DNA from: Christensenella sp. UBA5399
Lineage (GTDB): Bacteria > Bacillota > Clostridia > Christensenellales > Christensenellaceae
Assembly (NCBI GenBank): GCA_002407725.1
Contig: DHOD01000144.1
Location: 29,503 to 40,933 of the forward strand
Length of the DNA: 11,431 nt
Reading direction: 5' to 3'
Shown: positions 1 through 6,801 of the stretch, piece by piece
How the letters are laid out: each line of letters opens with the position of its first letter
Numbering within the stretch: position 1 is the first letter of the stretch
Program-made: the position numbers and the translations under genes
Notes under the pieces: generated by a model
Database searches by the model: none
Told to the model about the DNA's origin: nothing
What the model saw: only the letters and a program-made list of their open reading frames with translations

Positions 1-36
1 CGCAGGCCCAAAACGTATTTTCGACTCTTGTTTCAT
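1..36 (-). CDS. 5' end of a probable TIM-barrel (endonuclease IV-like) protein, cut by window edge
   Basis: Only the first 12 codons are present, reading MKQESKIRFGPA. The ATG overlaps the stop of the U32 gene as ATGA. A perfect AGGAGG lies 8 nt upstream, so a real start is well supported. The IRFGPA segment followed by the window edge resembles, from memory, the opening of a clostridial family of TIM-barrel proteins related to deoxyribonuclease IV / sugar phosphate isomerases (usual start about 'xFGPxGNS'). The family call rests on about six residues and is an inference; the existence of a translated gene here is much firmer than its identity. The ATGA junction and strong ribosome binding site imply cotranscription and translational coupling with the U32 gene. 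Confidence 0.5.
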   Translation of the reverse strand, partial: MKQESKIRFGPA

Positions 37-1253
37 TCGTCGTTCCTCCTGAGCAAGTCGCCTTTCCTAAGCCCGACAGGGCAGTTGATTGTCACATGCT
101 GCTGGGCATGCGGCGCGCTTTGCTGCGGGCCGTCGTCCCCCATGATCTCATTTATAATAAACTGCACGCCGGAAACGCTGGGGGATAGCACTTCCAACAC
201 GTCGCCTATGCTGAATTTGTTGCGCTGCTCGACCTGCACATAGCCGTCTTCTGCCTCCGCCAGCACCTTTGCCGCAAACGTGTACTTCCGCATTTTGGTG
301 ATCCGGTCGGTATACTGCGTCTCGTCGCCCGGCCTGCCCAAATAGAACCCTGTACAAAACTGCCGCGTGGCCGATTTCTCCAGTTCTTCGATCAGCGCCC
401 GGTCTTGCCCATACCCTGCAGGGTTCGCACAATAAGCGTCGATCGCTTTCCTGTACGCATTGACTACGGAGGCAACATAGTAAACCGATTTCATCCGTCC
501 TTCTATCTTCAACGAACGTAATCCCGCCCCAATCAGTTCCGGTATGTACTCAATCATCATCAGGTCCTTTGAATTGAGCAGATACGTTCCCCGTTCGTCT
601 TCGTTGATAGGGAAAAAATCACCGTCATAGCCTTTTTCGTGGATATGGTATTCCCACCGGCAAGGCTGGGCGCACTCGCCCCGGTTGCCGCTCCTGCCCG
701 TCAGCACAGAGCTCATCAGGCACCTTCCCGAATGCGCAATGCACATCGCCCCATGTACAAAAGCTTCCAGTTCCAGCCCATCGGGCTTGGTACTGCCAAT
801 CTCCTTGATATCCGCGAGTGAAACCTCGCGCGAGAGCACAATGCGCTTGACGCCGCTACGGTACCAGAATGCAGCGGATAAACGGTTGGTTGTGTTGACT
901 TGTGTGCTTAAATGAAGCGGAACCCTGAGGTTGTTGCGTTTTGCAATTTCCACAACGGACGGATCGGAGATGATGACGCCATCCACACCTACATCCGCAA
1001 GAAAGCAAATGTATTTTTCCAATTGGTCGATTTCATCGTTATAGACGACCGCATTGGCCGTGATATAGATTTTTTTATCTATTGAATGGGCATATTGTAG
1101 CGCATTCTCAATATCCTCGTTGGAGAAGTTATCTGCAAAAGCCCGCAACCCAAACGATTTGCCTGCAATATACACGGCATCCGCTCCAAAGCCAAACGCC
1201 GTCTCCAGGCATTCCATATTTCCGGCAGGTGCAAGTAATTCCACTTTGTTCAT
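33..1253 (-). CDS. trhP: Peptidase U32 family protein, probable tRNA wobble-uridine hydroxylation protein TrhP
   Basis: A 406-residue U32 protein. Members such as E. coli YegQ/TrhP and B. subtilis YrrN/YrrO are known to be needed for prephenate-dependent formation of 5-hydroxyuridine at tRNA position 34; older annotations call them collagenase-like proteases. The N-terminus (ELLAPAGNMECLETAF) opens a TIM-barrel-like domain. The family signature is intact at residues 163-181 (E-x-F-x2-G-A-M-C-x4-G-x-C-x-M-S). Cys171, Cys178, Cys194 and Cys198 form a cluster that could bind an Fe-S centre, as shown for the relatives UbiU/UbiV; that part is inference. A C-terminal beta-rich domain covers about residues 325-402. 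The ATG overlaps the mltG stop by one base (TGATG), with AGGG 9 nt upstream. In B. subtilis two trhP genes and trmR follow mltG; here one U32 gene is visible and trmR is absent. U32 membership is certain, the exact substrate less so. Confidence 0.88.
   Translation of the reverse strand: MNKVELLAPAGNMECLETAFGFGADAVYIAGKSFGLRAFADNFSNEDIENALQYAHSIDKKIYITANAVVYNDEIDQLEKYICFLADVGVDGVIISDPSVVEIAKRNNLRVPLHLSTQVNTTNRLSAAFWYRSGVKRIVLSREVSLADIKEIGSTKPDGLELEAFVHGAMCIAHSGRCLMSSVLTGRSGNRGECAQPCRWEYHIHEKGYDGDFFPINEDERGTYLLNSKDLMMIEYIPELIGAGLRSLKIEGRMKSVYYVASVVNAYRKAIDAYCANPAGYGQDRALIEELEKSATRQFCTGFYLGRPGDETQYTDRITKMRKYTFAAKVLAEAEDGYVQVEQRNKFSIGDVLEVLSPSVSGVQFIINEIMGDDGPQQSAPHAQQHVTINCPVGLRKGDLLRRNDE
45..50 (-). 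promoter_or_regulatory. Strong Shine-Dalgarno for the truncated downstream gene
   Basis: On the minus strand this reads AGGAGG, 8 nt before the ATG at 36-34. It sits inside the last codons of the U32 gene and is the best ribosome binding site in the window. It shows that the reading frame leaving the left edge is a genuine gene. Confidence 0.8.
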
Positions 1254-2521
1254 CAGCCGTTTCCCTGCGCATTTTGCCTGTCATATTCGTCCCAAAGCGG
1301 TTTATACTGCGCTACCAGCGCATCATGCTCTTCCAACGTCTTGGCATACGCAAGGTGCAGCTTGCCCTCTTCATCCGGGTTGGGATCCTCCAGCACAAAG
1401 TACAAATACCCTTCATCCTGGAACTCCTCGTCGGGATAGAGCGCCGCCTCGATTGCCGCCGCGCTGGGGTTGCATATCGGGCCGATGGGCAAGCCAGTCC
1501 GCAAGTAAGTGTTGTAAGGCGAGGCCGCCTCCAGCTCCGCAGTGGTCAAATTCAGCCTGTCGGTGATATCCAGCCCGTACGCGACAGTCGTGTCGCACTG
1601 CAGGGGCATATCCCGGTTGAGCCTGTTGTGCAGCACCGCGGATACTTTTTCAAAATCATGGTTCTGCGCTTCCTTCTGTATGATCGACGCCAAGGTAATC
1701 ACTTCGTCCACCGTCATGCCAATCTCATCCGCACGTTGGTAGAATGTCGACGGAAACACCTCGTTAAACCTGTTGAGTTGCTTGCTGAGCACCTCTTTTG
1801 GCGAACTGTCCCTATAAAATTCATATGTATCCGGGAACAAATACCCTTCAAGCGCATATTTGCGTTTTTCCGTGGCTGTTTTGTTTTCTGATATCACACG
1901 CTTCAGCTCGTTGTTTACGATCGTCAGGTCTTCCCCCGTCTCACATAGCCGCAGGTATTCACCTGCATTGCTCTCCGTCAGGATTTCACCTTCCTCCAGC
2001 GTTCCTACAAAATCTTCCGCCGCCTGGCCCTCCATCAATGTCACCATATTGGTGGGCGAGGTGTTCATACCCTTACGCAGCGTGTAGATGATATCGTCAA
2101 ACGTCATGCTGGGCGACAGCTCGTATGTACGAGCCTTCAGCTTGCTGCCCATGTCCGTAAAATCCGTATAAAATTTAAACACGGTTTCATTTTTGACAAT
2201 GCCGTTTTCGTACAACACCTCTGATATTGTGGATAGCGACGCCCCCCTGGGGATTGTGACCTCCACAGTTGATGTGTCGTTCATATTGACAGGCTCCAAG
2301 TACTTTTCCCTGACGTAATCAACCACAAAAAACACCAAAAAAAGCACAACAACAACACTGATTGCAAATATGACTACCGGACGCAATACGGCCCATACAT
2401 TCGCGCGCACATTGCCTTCCTGCGCAACGTTGCGCTCGCCCTCGTCGGCGTAATCATAATAGTCTTCTTCGTAATCGTCGTAACGGTCATTCAAATAATG
2501 GTCGTTGAGCTTTTTTGCCAA
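1253..2521 (-). CDS. mltG: Endolytic murein transglycosylase MltG (YceG-like)
   Basis: A 422-residue membrane-anchored enzyme of the YceG family. MltG cleaves nascent glycan strands next to the membrane and so helps set their length. Residues 1-46 are cytoplasmic and very rich in Asp, Glu and Tyr (6-30). One transmembrane helix follows (about 48-69), then an extracellular LysM-like part and the catalytic domain. Family motifs seen are LEGYLFPDTYEF (224-235), ASIIQKEA (278-285), HNRL (298-301), QCDTTVAYGL (308-317) and SPYNTYLRTGLPIGPICNP (334-352). Glu284 is the likely catalytic acid, by alignment from memory with E. coli Glu218. The first Glu of the common EKE motif is Gln here, which I believe is frequent in Clostridia. 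The start is TTG: GAGGG lies 7 nt upstream and the next in-frame ATG (Met80) is beyond the membrane helix. The gene begins 13 nt after the YlbF-family stop and overlaps trhP by one base. Confidence 0.95.
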   Translation of the reverse strand: MAKKLNDHYLNDRYDDYEEDYYDYADEGERNVAQEGNVRANVWAVLRPVVIFAISVVVVLFLVFFVVDYVREKYLEPVNMNDTSTVEVTIPRGASLSTISEVLYENGIVKNETVFKFYTDFTDMGSKLKARTYELSPSMTFDDIIYTLRKGMNTSPTNMVTLMEGQAAEDFVGTLEEGEILTESNAGEYLRLCETGEDLTIVNNELKRVISENKTATEKRKYALEGYLFPDTYEFYRDSSPKEVLSKQLNRFNEVFPSTFYQRADEIGMTVDEVITLASIIQKEAQNHDFEKVSAVLHNRLNRDMPLQCDTTVAYGLDITDRLNLTTAELEAASPYNTYLRTGLPIGPICNPSAAAIEAALYPDEEFQDEGYLYFVLEDPNPDEEGKLHLAYAKTLEEHDALVAQYKPLWDEYDRQNAQGNG

Positions 2522-2528
2522 ATCAGAA

Positions 2529-2533
2529 CCCTC
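2529..2533 (-). promoter_or_regulatory. Ribosome binding site that fixes the TTG start of mltG
   Basis: Reads GAGGG on the minus strand, 7 nt before TTG at 2521-2519, within the 13-nt gap after the YlbF-family gene. Without it the TTG would be hard to defend; a later start at Met80 would lose the membrane anchor. Confidence 0.65.
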
Positions 2534-2534
2534 G

Positions 2535-2879
2535 TTATTCCTTCATTCCAACGTCAATCAAATCGCCAAATATCAGTGTGTACAAGTCGGATACCAGAGT
2601 ATTGAACCTGTATTCCGCCGCAAAAAATTCCGTAATTTTAGGATTGAACTGCAGTACTTCCCCCAGTTTTTTGATCTTATCCATCAAATCTTCCGGCGGC
2701 TCCTGCCCCGAGAGGTATGTCGCCTGCGCCTCAAATTGCAGCTTCTTATAATCTTCCACCATTTTTTTGTTGGATTCTTCGGCGTATACCTCGTCCATCA
2801 GCTTTTTATACGCAACATACTCGTCGCTTTTTTTGATTAACGCCGCAAGTTCGTTTGCTTTGTCGTGCAAGTTTAGCAT
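2535..2879 (-). CDS. YlbF/YmcA/YheA family small helical protein
   Basis: A 114-residue, predicted all-helical protein. It matches the YlbF/YmcA/YheA family pattern: an N-terminal DKANELAALIKKSDEY segment, a central DYKKLQFEAQ helix and a C-terminal helix with LVSDLYTLIFGDLI. In B. subtilis, YlbF and YmcA act with YaaT as the Y-complex that guides RNase Y in mRNA maturation, and its subunits use cysteines to bind Fe-S clusters. This protein has no cysteine at all and is short, so it looks closer to YheA (about 117 residues, function unclear) than to YlbF proper. I call the ATG at 2879. A GTG one codon earlier (2882) is equally in frame; GGAGG at 2893-2889 leaves 9 nt to the ATG or 6 nt to the GTG. 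The gene sits between rnj and mltG with short gaps, so it is probably cotranscribed with RNase J, which suggests but does not prove an RNA-turnover role. Confidence 0.82.
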   Translation of the reverse strand: MLNLHDKANELAALIKKSDEYVAYKKLMDEVYAEESNKKMVEDYKKLQFEAQATYLSGQEPPEDLMDKIKKLGEVLQFNPKITEFFAAEYRFNTLVSDLYTLIFGDLIDVGMKE

Positions 2880-2897
2880 CACATCATACCTCCAAAA

Positions 2898-4823
2898 TTA
2901 TATTTCAATGATAACAGGCAGAATCATCGGGCTTCTGTTGGTCTTTTCATACAGATAGGTGGAAATCTCCTTTTTAATGAGGTTTTTAAGCGTCGACCAA
3001 TCGCTGGTCCTGCGCGCCGAGCAGTCATTCACGATATTTTCCGTAATGTGCTTTGCCTCATCCAGCAGTTCCTCCGACTCTTTCATGTACACAAATCCCC
3101 GCGAAATGATGTCCGGGGGCGAGAGCAGGTCGCCCGTCTCCGCCGAAATTGTTACAACTACAATAAACAAGCCGTCGGACGCCAGCACCTTTCTGTCCCG
3201 CAGCACAACATTTCCTACATCGCCAATGCCCAACCCGTCTATCAGCACGCTGCCGGACGGCACCGCTTCCGTCTTCATCTGCCCAATCCGTTTGTTCAGT
3301 TCCACAGCCGCGCCGATTTCTGTAATGAATACATTCTTTTCCTTGATGCCCATTTTGCCCGCAAGCTCGGCATGCTTATACAGGTGCCTGTATTCGCCGT
3401 GCACCGGAATAAAGAATTTCGGCTTCACAAGCGACATCATCAGCTTGAGCTCTTCCCTGTTGGCATGGCCGGAGACGTGCACCATGTCGGTCGCATCGTT
3501 GATGACATTCGCACCCTTTCTGTACAACATATTTATGACGTCGGAAACGTACCTTTCGTTCCCCGGGATGGGCGTAGCGGAAATAATCACCGTATCGCCC
3601 GTTTTGATGTTTACCTTCGCGTGCTGCCCCATCGCCATCCGCACCAGGCCGGACATCGTCTCTCCCTGGCTGCCCGTCGTCAATATAACCACCTGGTTAT
3701 CCCTGAACTTTTTCAAATCTTCAAAGTTGATCAGCATATCATCACTGACATGCAGGTATTCAATTTCACGGGCCACACCGACATACTTGAGCATGCTGCG
3801 GCCCGAAAGGCAGACTTTTCTGTTATACAGCTTCGCGACGTCGATCACCTGCTGTATCCTGTGTACGTTGGACGCAAACGAGGCGACAATCACCCTGCCG
3901 CTTGCCTGCCGAAAGTAATTGACAAATGTCTCCCCTACCTGGCTCTCGGACATGGTAAACCCCGGCCGCTCTGCGTTCGTACTATCCGACATCAGCGCAA
4001 GCACGCCTTTTTTCCCCAACTCCGCAAACCGGTTCAGGTCCATGATCTTTCCATTGACCGGGGTGAAGTCGATTTTGAAGTCGCCTGTATGTACGATCGT
4101 CCCCACAGGTGTAGAGATTGCCAGCCCCATGGCATCGTCGATGCTGTGGCTCACGCGGATATACTCCACCTCAAACACGCCCGCTTTTATCTTATCGCCC
4201 GCCTTTACCGAGCAGAATTCCGGGTTGACCTGCGGGTACTCCGACAGCTTGGCCTCCGAAAGCGCAATTGTCAGCGTCGACCCATATACCGGCACGTCAA
4301 AGTCGTTCATGATATACGGCAATGCGCCAATGTGATCCTCATGTCCGTGAGTCAGGAAAATCCCCCTGATTTTATCCTTATTGTTCTTCAAATATGTTGT
4401 GTCGGGGATCACATAATCCACACCCAGCATTTCTTCCCGCGGGAACATCAGCCCCGCGTCTATGATAATGATATCCTCTCCAAATTCCACGACGGTCATG
4501 TTTTTGCCGACTTCGCCGATTCCACCCAGCGGAATAATCCGCACAGTGGGCGCCGAACTGCCTTGTTTTCTTCCGTTGCCGCCGCCAGATTTCTTTTGCT
4601 TCACTGCCGCAGAAACATTCTTCTGCGTTTCCACTTTCGCATGCTGGCGTTTCGCGTTCCCGCTATTTTGGCGCTTTTGATTTTCACCGTTTTTACGGCT
4701 TCCATCTTGGCTTCCGCCCGCCTTCCGTTCCCCGTTCTGGTTCCCGCTGTTTCTCCGTTCCCCATTCTTTTGCCCTGCGGGTCTGCGCCCCCTGGGTTGT
4801 TTCTTGTTTTCTGTGTTATCCAA
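2898..4823 (-). CDS. rnj: Ribonuclease J with basic low-complexity N-terminal extension
   Basis: A 641-residue RNase J of the metallo-beta-lactamase / beta-CASP superfamily, a cytoplasmic enzyme with 5'-3' exonuclease and endonuclease activity in mRNA decay and rRNA maturation. The core starts at about residue 92 (TVRIIPLGGIGEVGKNM). Metal-site motifs are HGHEDH (159-164), SHSIDDA with His226, and VHTGDFK (244-250). The beta-CASP part shows TTGSQGE (382-388), SGHANREE (451-458) and VHGEYRH (474-480). The C-terminal domain runs from about 520 to the end. Without its tail the protein is about 550 residues, the usual length. Residues 1-91 are rich in Asn, Gly, Lys, Arg and Gln with repeated NGE(R) units, likely disordered and RNA-binding. 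The start is TTG, preceded by AGGTGAG at 5 nt; the only in-frame alternative seen, GTG at Val64, has no ribosome binding site. It lies 20 nt after hslU and 15-18 nt before the YlbF-family gene. Confidence 0.97.
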   Translation of the reverse strand: MDNTENKKQPRGRRPAGQKNGERRNSGNQNGERKAGGSQDGSRKNGENQKRQNSGNAKRQHAKVETQKNVSAAVKQKKSGGGNGRKQGSSAPTVRIIPLGGIGEVGKNMTVVEFGEDIIIIDAGLMFPREEMLGVDYVIPDTTYLKNNKDKIRGIFLTHGHEDHIGALPYIMNDFDVPVYGSTLTIALSEAKLSEYPQVNPEFCSVKAGDKIKAGVFEVEYIRVSHSIDDAMGLAISTPVGTIVHTGDFKIDFTPVNGKIMDLNRFAELGKKGVLALMSDSTNAERPGFTMSESQVGETFVNYFRQASGRVIVASFASNVHRIQQVIDVAKLYNRKVCLSGRSMLKYVGVAREIEYLHVSDDMLINFEDLKKFRDNQVVILTTGSQGETMSGLVRMAMGQHAKVNIKTGDTVIISATPIPGNERYVSDVINMLYRKGANVINDATDMVHVSGHANREELKLMMSLVKPKFFIPVHGEYRHLYKHAELAGKMGIKEKNVFITEIGAAVELNKRIGQMKTEAVPSGSVLIDGLGIGDVGNVVLRDRKVLASDGLFIVVVTISAETGDLLSPPDIISRGFVYMKESEELLDEAKHITENIVNDCSARRTSDWSTLKNLIKKEISTYLYEKTNRSPMILPVIIEI

Positions 4824-4828
4824 AATTT

Positions 4829-4835
4829 CTCACCT
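4829..4835 (-). promoter_or_regulatory. Ribosome binding site supporting the TTG start of rnj
   Basis: Reads AGGTGAG on the minus strand, 5 nt before TTG at 4823-4821, inside the 20-nt hslU-rnj gap. It supports translation of the whole 91-residue N-terminal extension. Confidence 0.6.
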
Positions 4836-4843
4836 TTTTTCTA

Positions 4844-6226
4844 TCAAAGTATAAACTTTTGTAAATTCTGATATTGTTCTTCTTTTTTGAGGTGTTCCGT
4901 TACATACGCCTCGTCAATCGTCACCTCGACAGGCGGCTCAATTCCGTTCGCGTTAAAGAATATATCCTCCAACAGATTCTCCATAATCGTTTGGAGCCTT
5001 CTCGCACCTATATTCTCCGTGCTTTCATTGACAATCTGCGCAATTTCCGCCACCTTTTTCAACGCACCCTCCGTAAACCGGATGTTGACGCCGTCTGCTG
5101 CAAGCAGCGCTTCGTACTGTTTGGTGATCGCATTTTTGGGCTGTGTCAATATCAGCTCAAATTCTTTCCTGCCCAGCGTTTCCAGTTCCACTTTGATTGG
5201 GAACCTGCCCTGCAGTTCGGGAATCAGGTCGCTCACCTTGGCAACGTGGAACGCGCCCGCCGCAATAAACAGCATATAATCCGTCTTCACAGGGCCATAC
5301 TTGGTCATCACTGTGCTGCCTTCCACAATTGGCAGAATGTCGCGCTGGACACCCTCCCGCGATATATCCGGCCCACTGCCCATCGTTTTGCCTGCAATCT
5401 TGTCAATCTCGTCCAGAAAGATAATGCCGTTCTGCTCTGCCGTCTCGATCGCAGTCTGTGTCACCTCATCCATATCGATCAGCTTTTCCGCTTCTTCCTG
5501 CTCCAATATTTTACGCGCTTCCGCCACGCTCACCTTGCGCTTTTTGGTCTTGGTGGGCAATATGCCGGAGAGCAGGTCTCCCATGCTTTCGCCGCCCATG
5601 CCGGGTATCTCTATGCTGCTGCCCGCATTCACTTCGACCTCGATCTCAATGACAAGGTGCTCCAGCCTTCCTTCTTTCAGGTTTTTGATCGTCTCCTCGC
5701 GCCGGGTCATCCGCTTTTGCTTTTCTTCGTCGGTTTCTGCCGGGGCGGATTCAATCTGCTGTCCCATCCCAAACAGCGCCCCCAACGGGTTCTGCTGCTG
5801 GCGTGACTTTTTGTTGGGCACAAGCATGTCAACAAGCCTGTCTTCCGCATTTTGCGCCGCGCGCTCCTTAACGGTCTCATACCGCTTCTGCTTCACCATG
5901 CGGATGGCCGCCTCCACCAGGTCGCGGATCATGGATTCCACATCGCGCCCCACATAGCCGACCTCTGTAAACTTGGTTGCCTCTACCTTGAGAAACGGCG
6001 CATCCATCAGGCGCGAGATGCGCCGTGCGATCTCGGTCTTACCCACGCCGGTAGGCCCGATCATAATGATGTTCTTTGGCGTGATCTCCTCACGCATTTC
6101 CTCGTCCAGCTTGCTTCGCCGGTAGCGGTTGCGGAGCGCAACGGCCACCGTGCGTTTGGCTTTATCCTGTCCTATGATATATTTATCCAGTTCGGAAACA
6201 ATTTCCTTCGGTGTTAAGAATGACAT
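4844..6226 (-). CDS. hslU: HslU (ClpY), ATPase subunit of the HslVU protease
   Basis: A 460-residue AAA+ unfoldase that feeds protein substrates into the HslV peptidase. Visible landmarks are the N-terminal [20 protein letters not shown] motif, Walker A GPTGVGKT (57-64), the pore loop GYVGRD (90-95), a charged I-domain (about 110-245, with a Gln-rich stretch near 143-158), Walker B IIFLDE (268-273), an arginine finger in [12 protein letters not shown] (Arg341) and sensor 2 GARR (407-410). The C-terminus is LQKFIL, matching the E. coli tail that docks into HslV pockets, so the pair should be functional. The ATG has GAGGA 5 nt upstream, 13 nt after the hslV stop. In Bacillus the next gene is codY; here it is RNase J. 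All key residues are present and the length is normal. Confidence 0.98.
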   Translation of the reverse strand: MSFLTPKEIVSELDKYIIGQDKAKRTVAVALRNRYRRSKLDEEMREEITPKNIIMIGPTGVGKTEIARRISRLMDAPFLKVEATKFTEVGYVGRDVESMIRDLVEAAIRMVKQKRYETVKERAAQNAEDRLVDMLVPNKKSRQQQNPLGALFGMGQQIESAPAETDEEKQKRMTRREETIKNLKEGRLEHLVIEIEVEVNAGSSIEIPGMGGESMGDLLSGILPTKTKKRKVSVAEARKILEQEEAEKLIDMDEVTQTAIETAEQNGIIFLDEIDKIAGKTMGSGPDISREGVQRDILPIVEGSTVMTKYGPVKTDYMLFIAAGAFHVAKVSDLIPELQGRFPIKVELETLGRKEFELILTQPKNAITKQYEALLAADGVNIRFTEGALKKVAEIAQIVNESTENIGARRLQTIMENLLEDIFFNANGIEPPVEVTIDEAYVTEHLKKEEQYQNLQKFIL

Positions 6227-6239
6227 TTCAATCCTCTTT

Positions 6240-6773
6240 TCAAACTTCTTCTATAATAATATTGTCGTTGGTAAACACACAAATCTCACTGGCAATTTTC
6301 AACGCCTTCAGCGCAATACTTTTGGCGCTCAATTTGGTGTTCTCCGCCAGTGCGCGCGCCGCCGACAGCGCATACGACCCACCCGATCCGATTGCGCAAA
6401 TGCCGTCGTCCGGCTCAATCACCTCGCCCGTCCCCGATACGATCAGCAGGTTCTCGGAATCCGCCGCAATCAGCATCGCCTCCAGCTTGCGCATCACTTT
6501 ATCCGTGCGCCAGTCCTTCACCAACTCCACAGCCGCACGCTGCAGGCTGCCCCCATATTCCTCCAGCTTGGCCTCCAGCCGCTCGGACAGCGCAAACGCA
6601 TCCGCAACCGAGCCCGCAAAACCAACGACAACTTTGTCGTCATACAGCCGCCGCACCTTTTTTGCGCTGCGTTTCATGACCACGCTTTCGCCCATCGTGA
6701 CCTGCCCGTCACCCGCAACCGCACATTTACCGTCCTTCTTGACGGCAAGAATTGTCGTTCCCTTTATTGTCAT
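6240..6773 (-). CDS. hslV: HslV (ClpQ), threonine peptidase subunit of the HslVU protease
   Basis: A 177-residue Ntn-hydrolase related to the proteasome beta subunit; two HslV hexamers form the degradation chamber capped by HslU. The N-terminus is [13 protein letters not shown]. Removal of the first five residues would expose Thr6 as the nucleophile, the position of Thr1 in E. coli. Asp22 in AGDGQ and Lys38 in SAKKVRRLY match the catalytic Asp17 and Lys33 in mature numbering. [28 protein letters not shown] and ICVFTNDNI are further family blocks. B. subtilis ClpQ is reported to use an N-terminal serine instead, so this protein is of the threonine type. The ATG is preceded by AAGGG at 7 nt. 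The gene begins 28 nt after trmFO, where Bacillus would have xerC (codV). Confidence 0.97.
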   Translation of the reverse strand: MTIKGTTILAVKKDGKCAVAGDGQVTMGESVVMKRSAKKVRRLYDDKVVVGFAGSVADAFALSERLEAKLEEYGGSLQRAAVELVKDWRTDKVMRKLEAMLIAADSENLLIVSGTGEVIEPDDGICAIGSGGSYALSAARALAENTKLSAKSIALKALKIASEICVFTNDNIIIEEV

Positions 6774-6801
6774 ATCGATTCCCTTTCATCCGGCATTCCC
6801 G

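Noticed and set aside
1670..1690. Loss of the MltG catalytic residue (Gln in place of the first Glu of the EKE motif)
   Set aside because: The second Glu (Glu284), which I take to be the catalytic one, is present, and Gln at the first position is, from memory, common in Clostridia.
1082..1891. 269-codon plus-strand open frame spanning the mltG/trhP junction
   Set aside because: It is antisense to two recognisable genes and shows no domain or credible ribosome binding site.
2881..2887. Two-codon mini-ORF (ATG ATG TGA) just before the YlbF-family start
   Set aside because: It begins 1 nt after GGAGG, too close for initiation, and is most simply a chance occurrence.
3048..4871. 607-codon open frame on the plus strand, antisense to RNase J
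   Set aside because: It lies opposite a gene with intact catalytic motifs, its translation is rich in His, Arg and Cys with no recognisable domain, and the codon bias of the minus-strand gene explains the lack of stops.
4874..5806. 310-codon plus-strand open frame antisense to hslU
   Set aside because: It is a shadow of hslU codon usage with no family resemblance or sensible start context.
6774..6801. Possible heat-shock operator or promoter ahead of hslV
   Set aside because: The 28-nt gap holds only a ribosome binding site; no inverted repeat or -10 box is seen.
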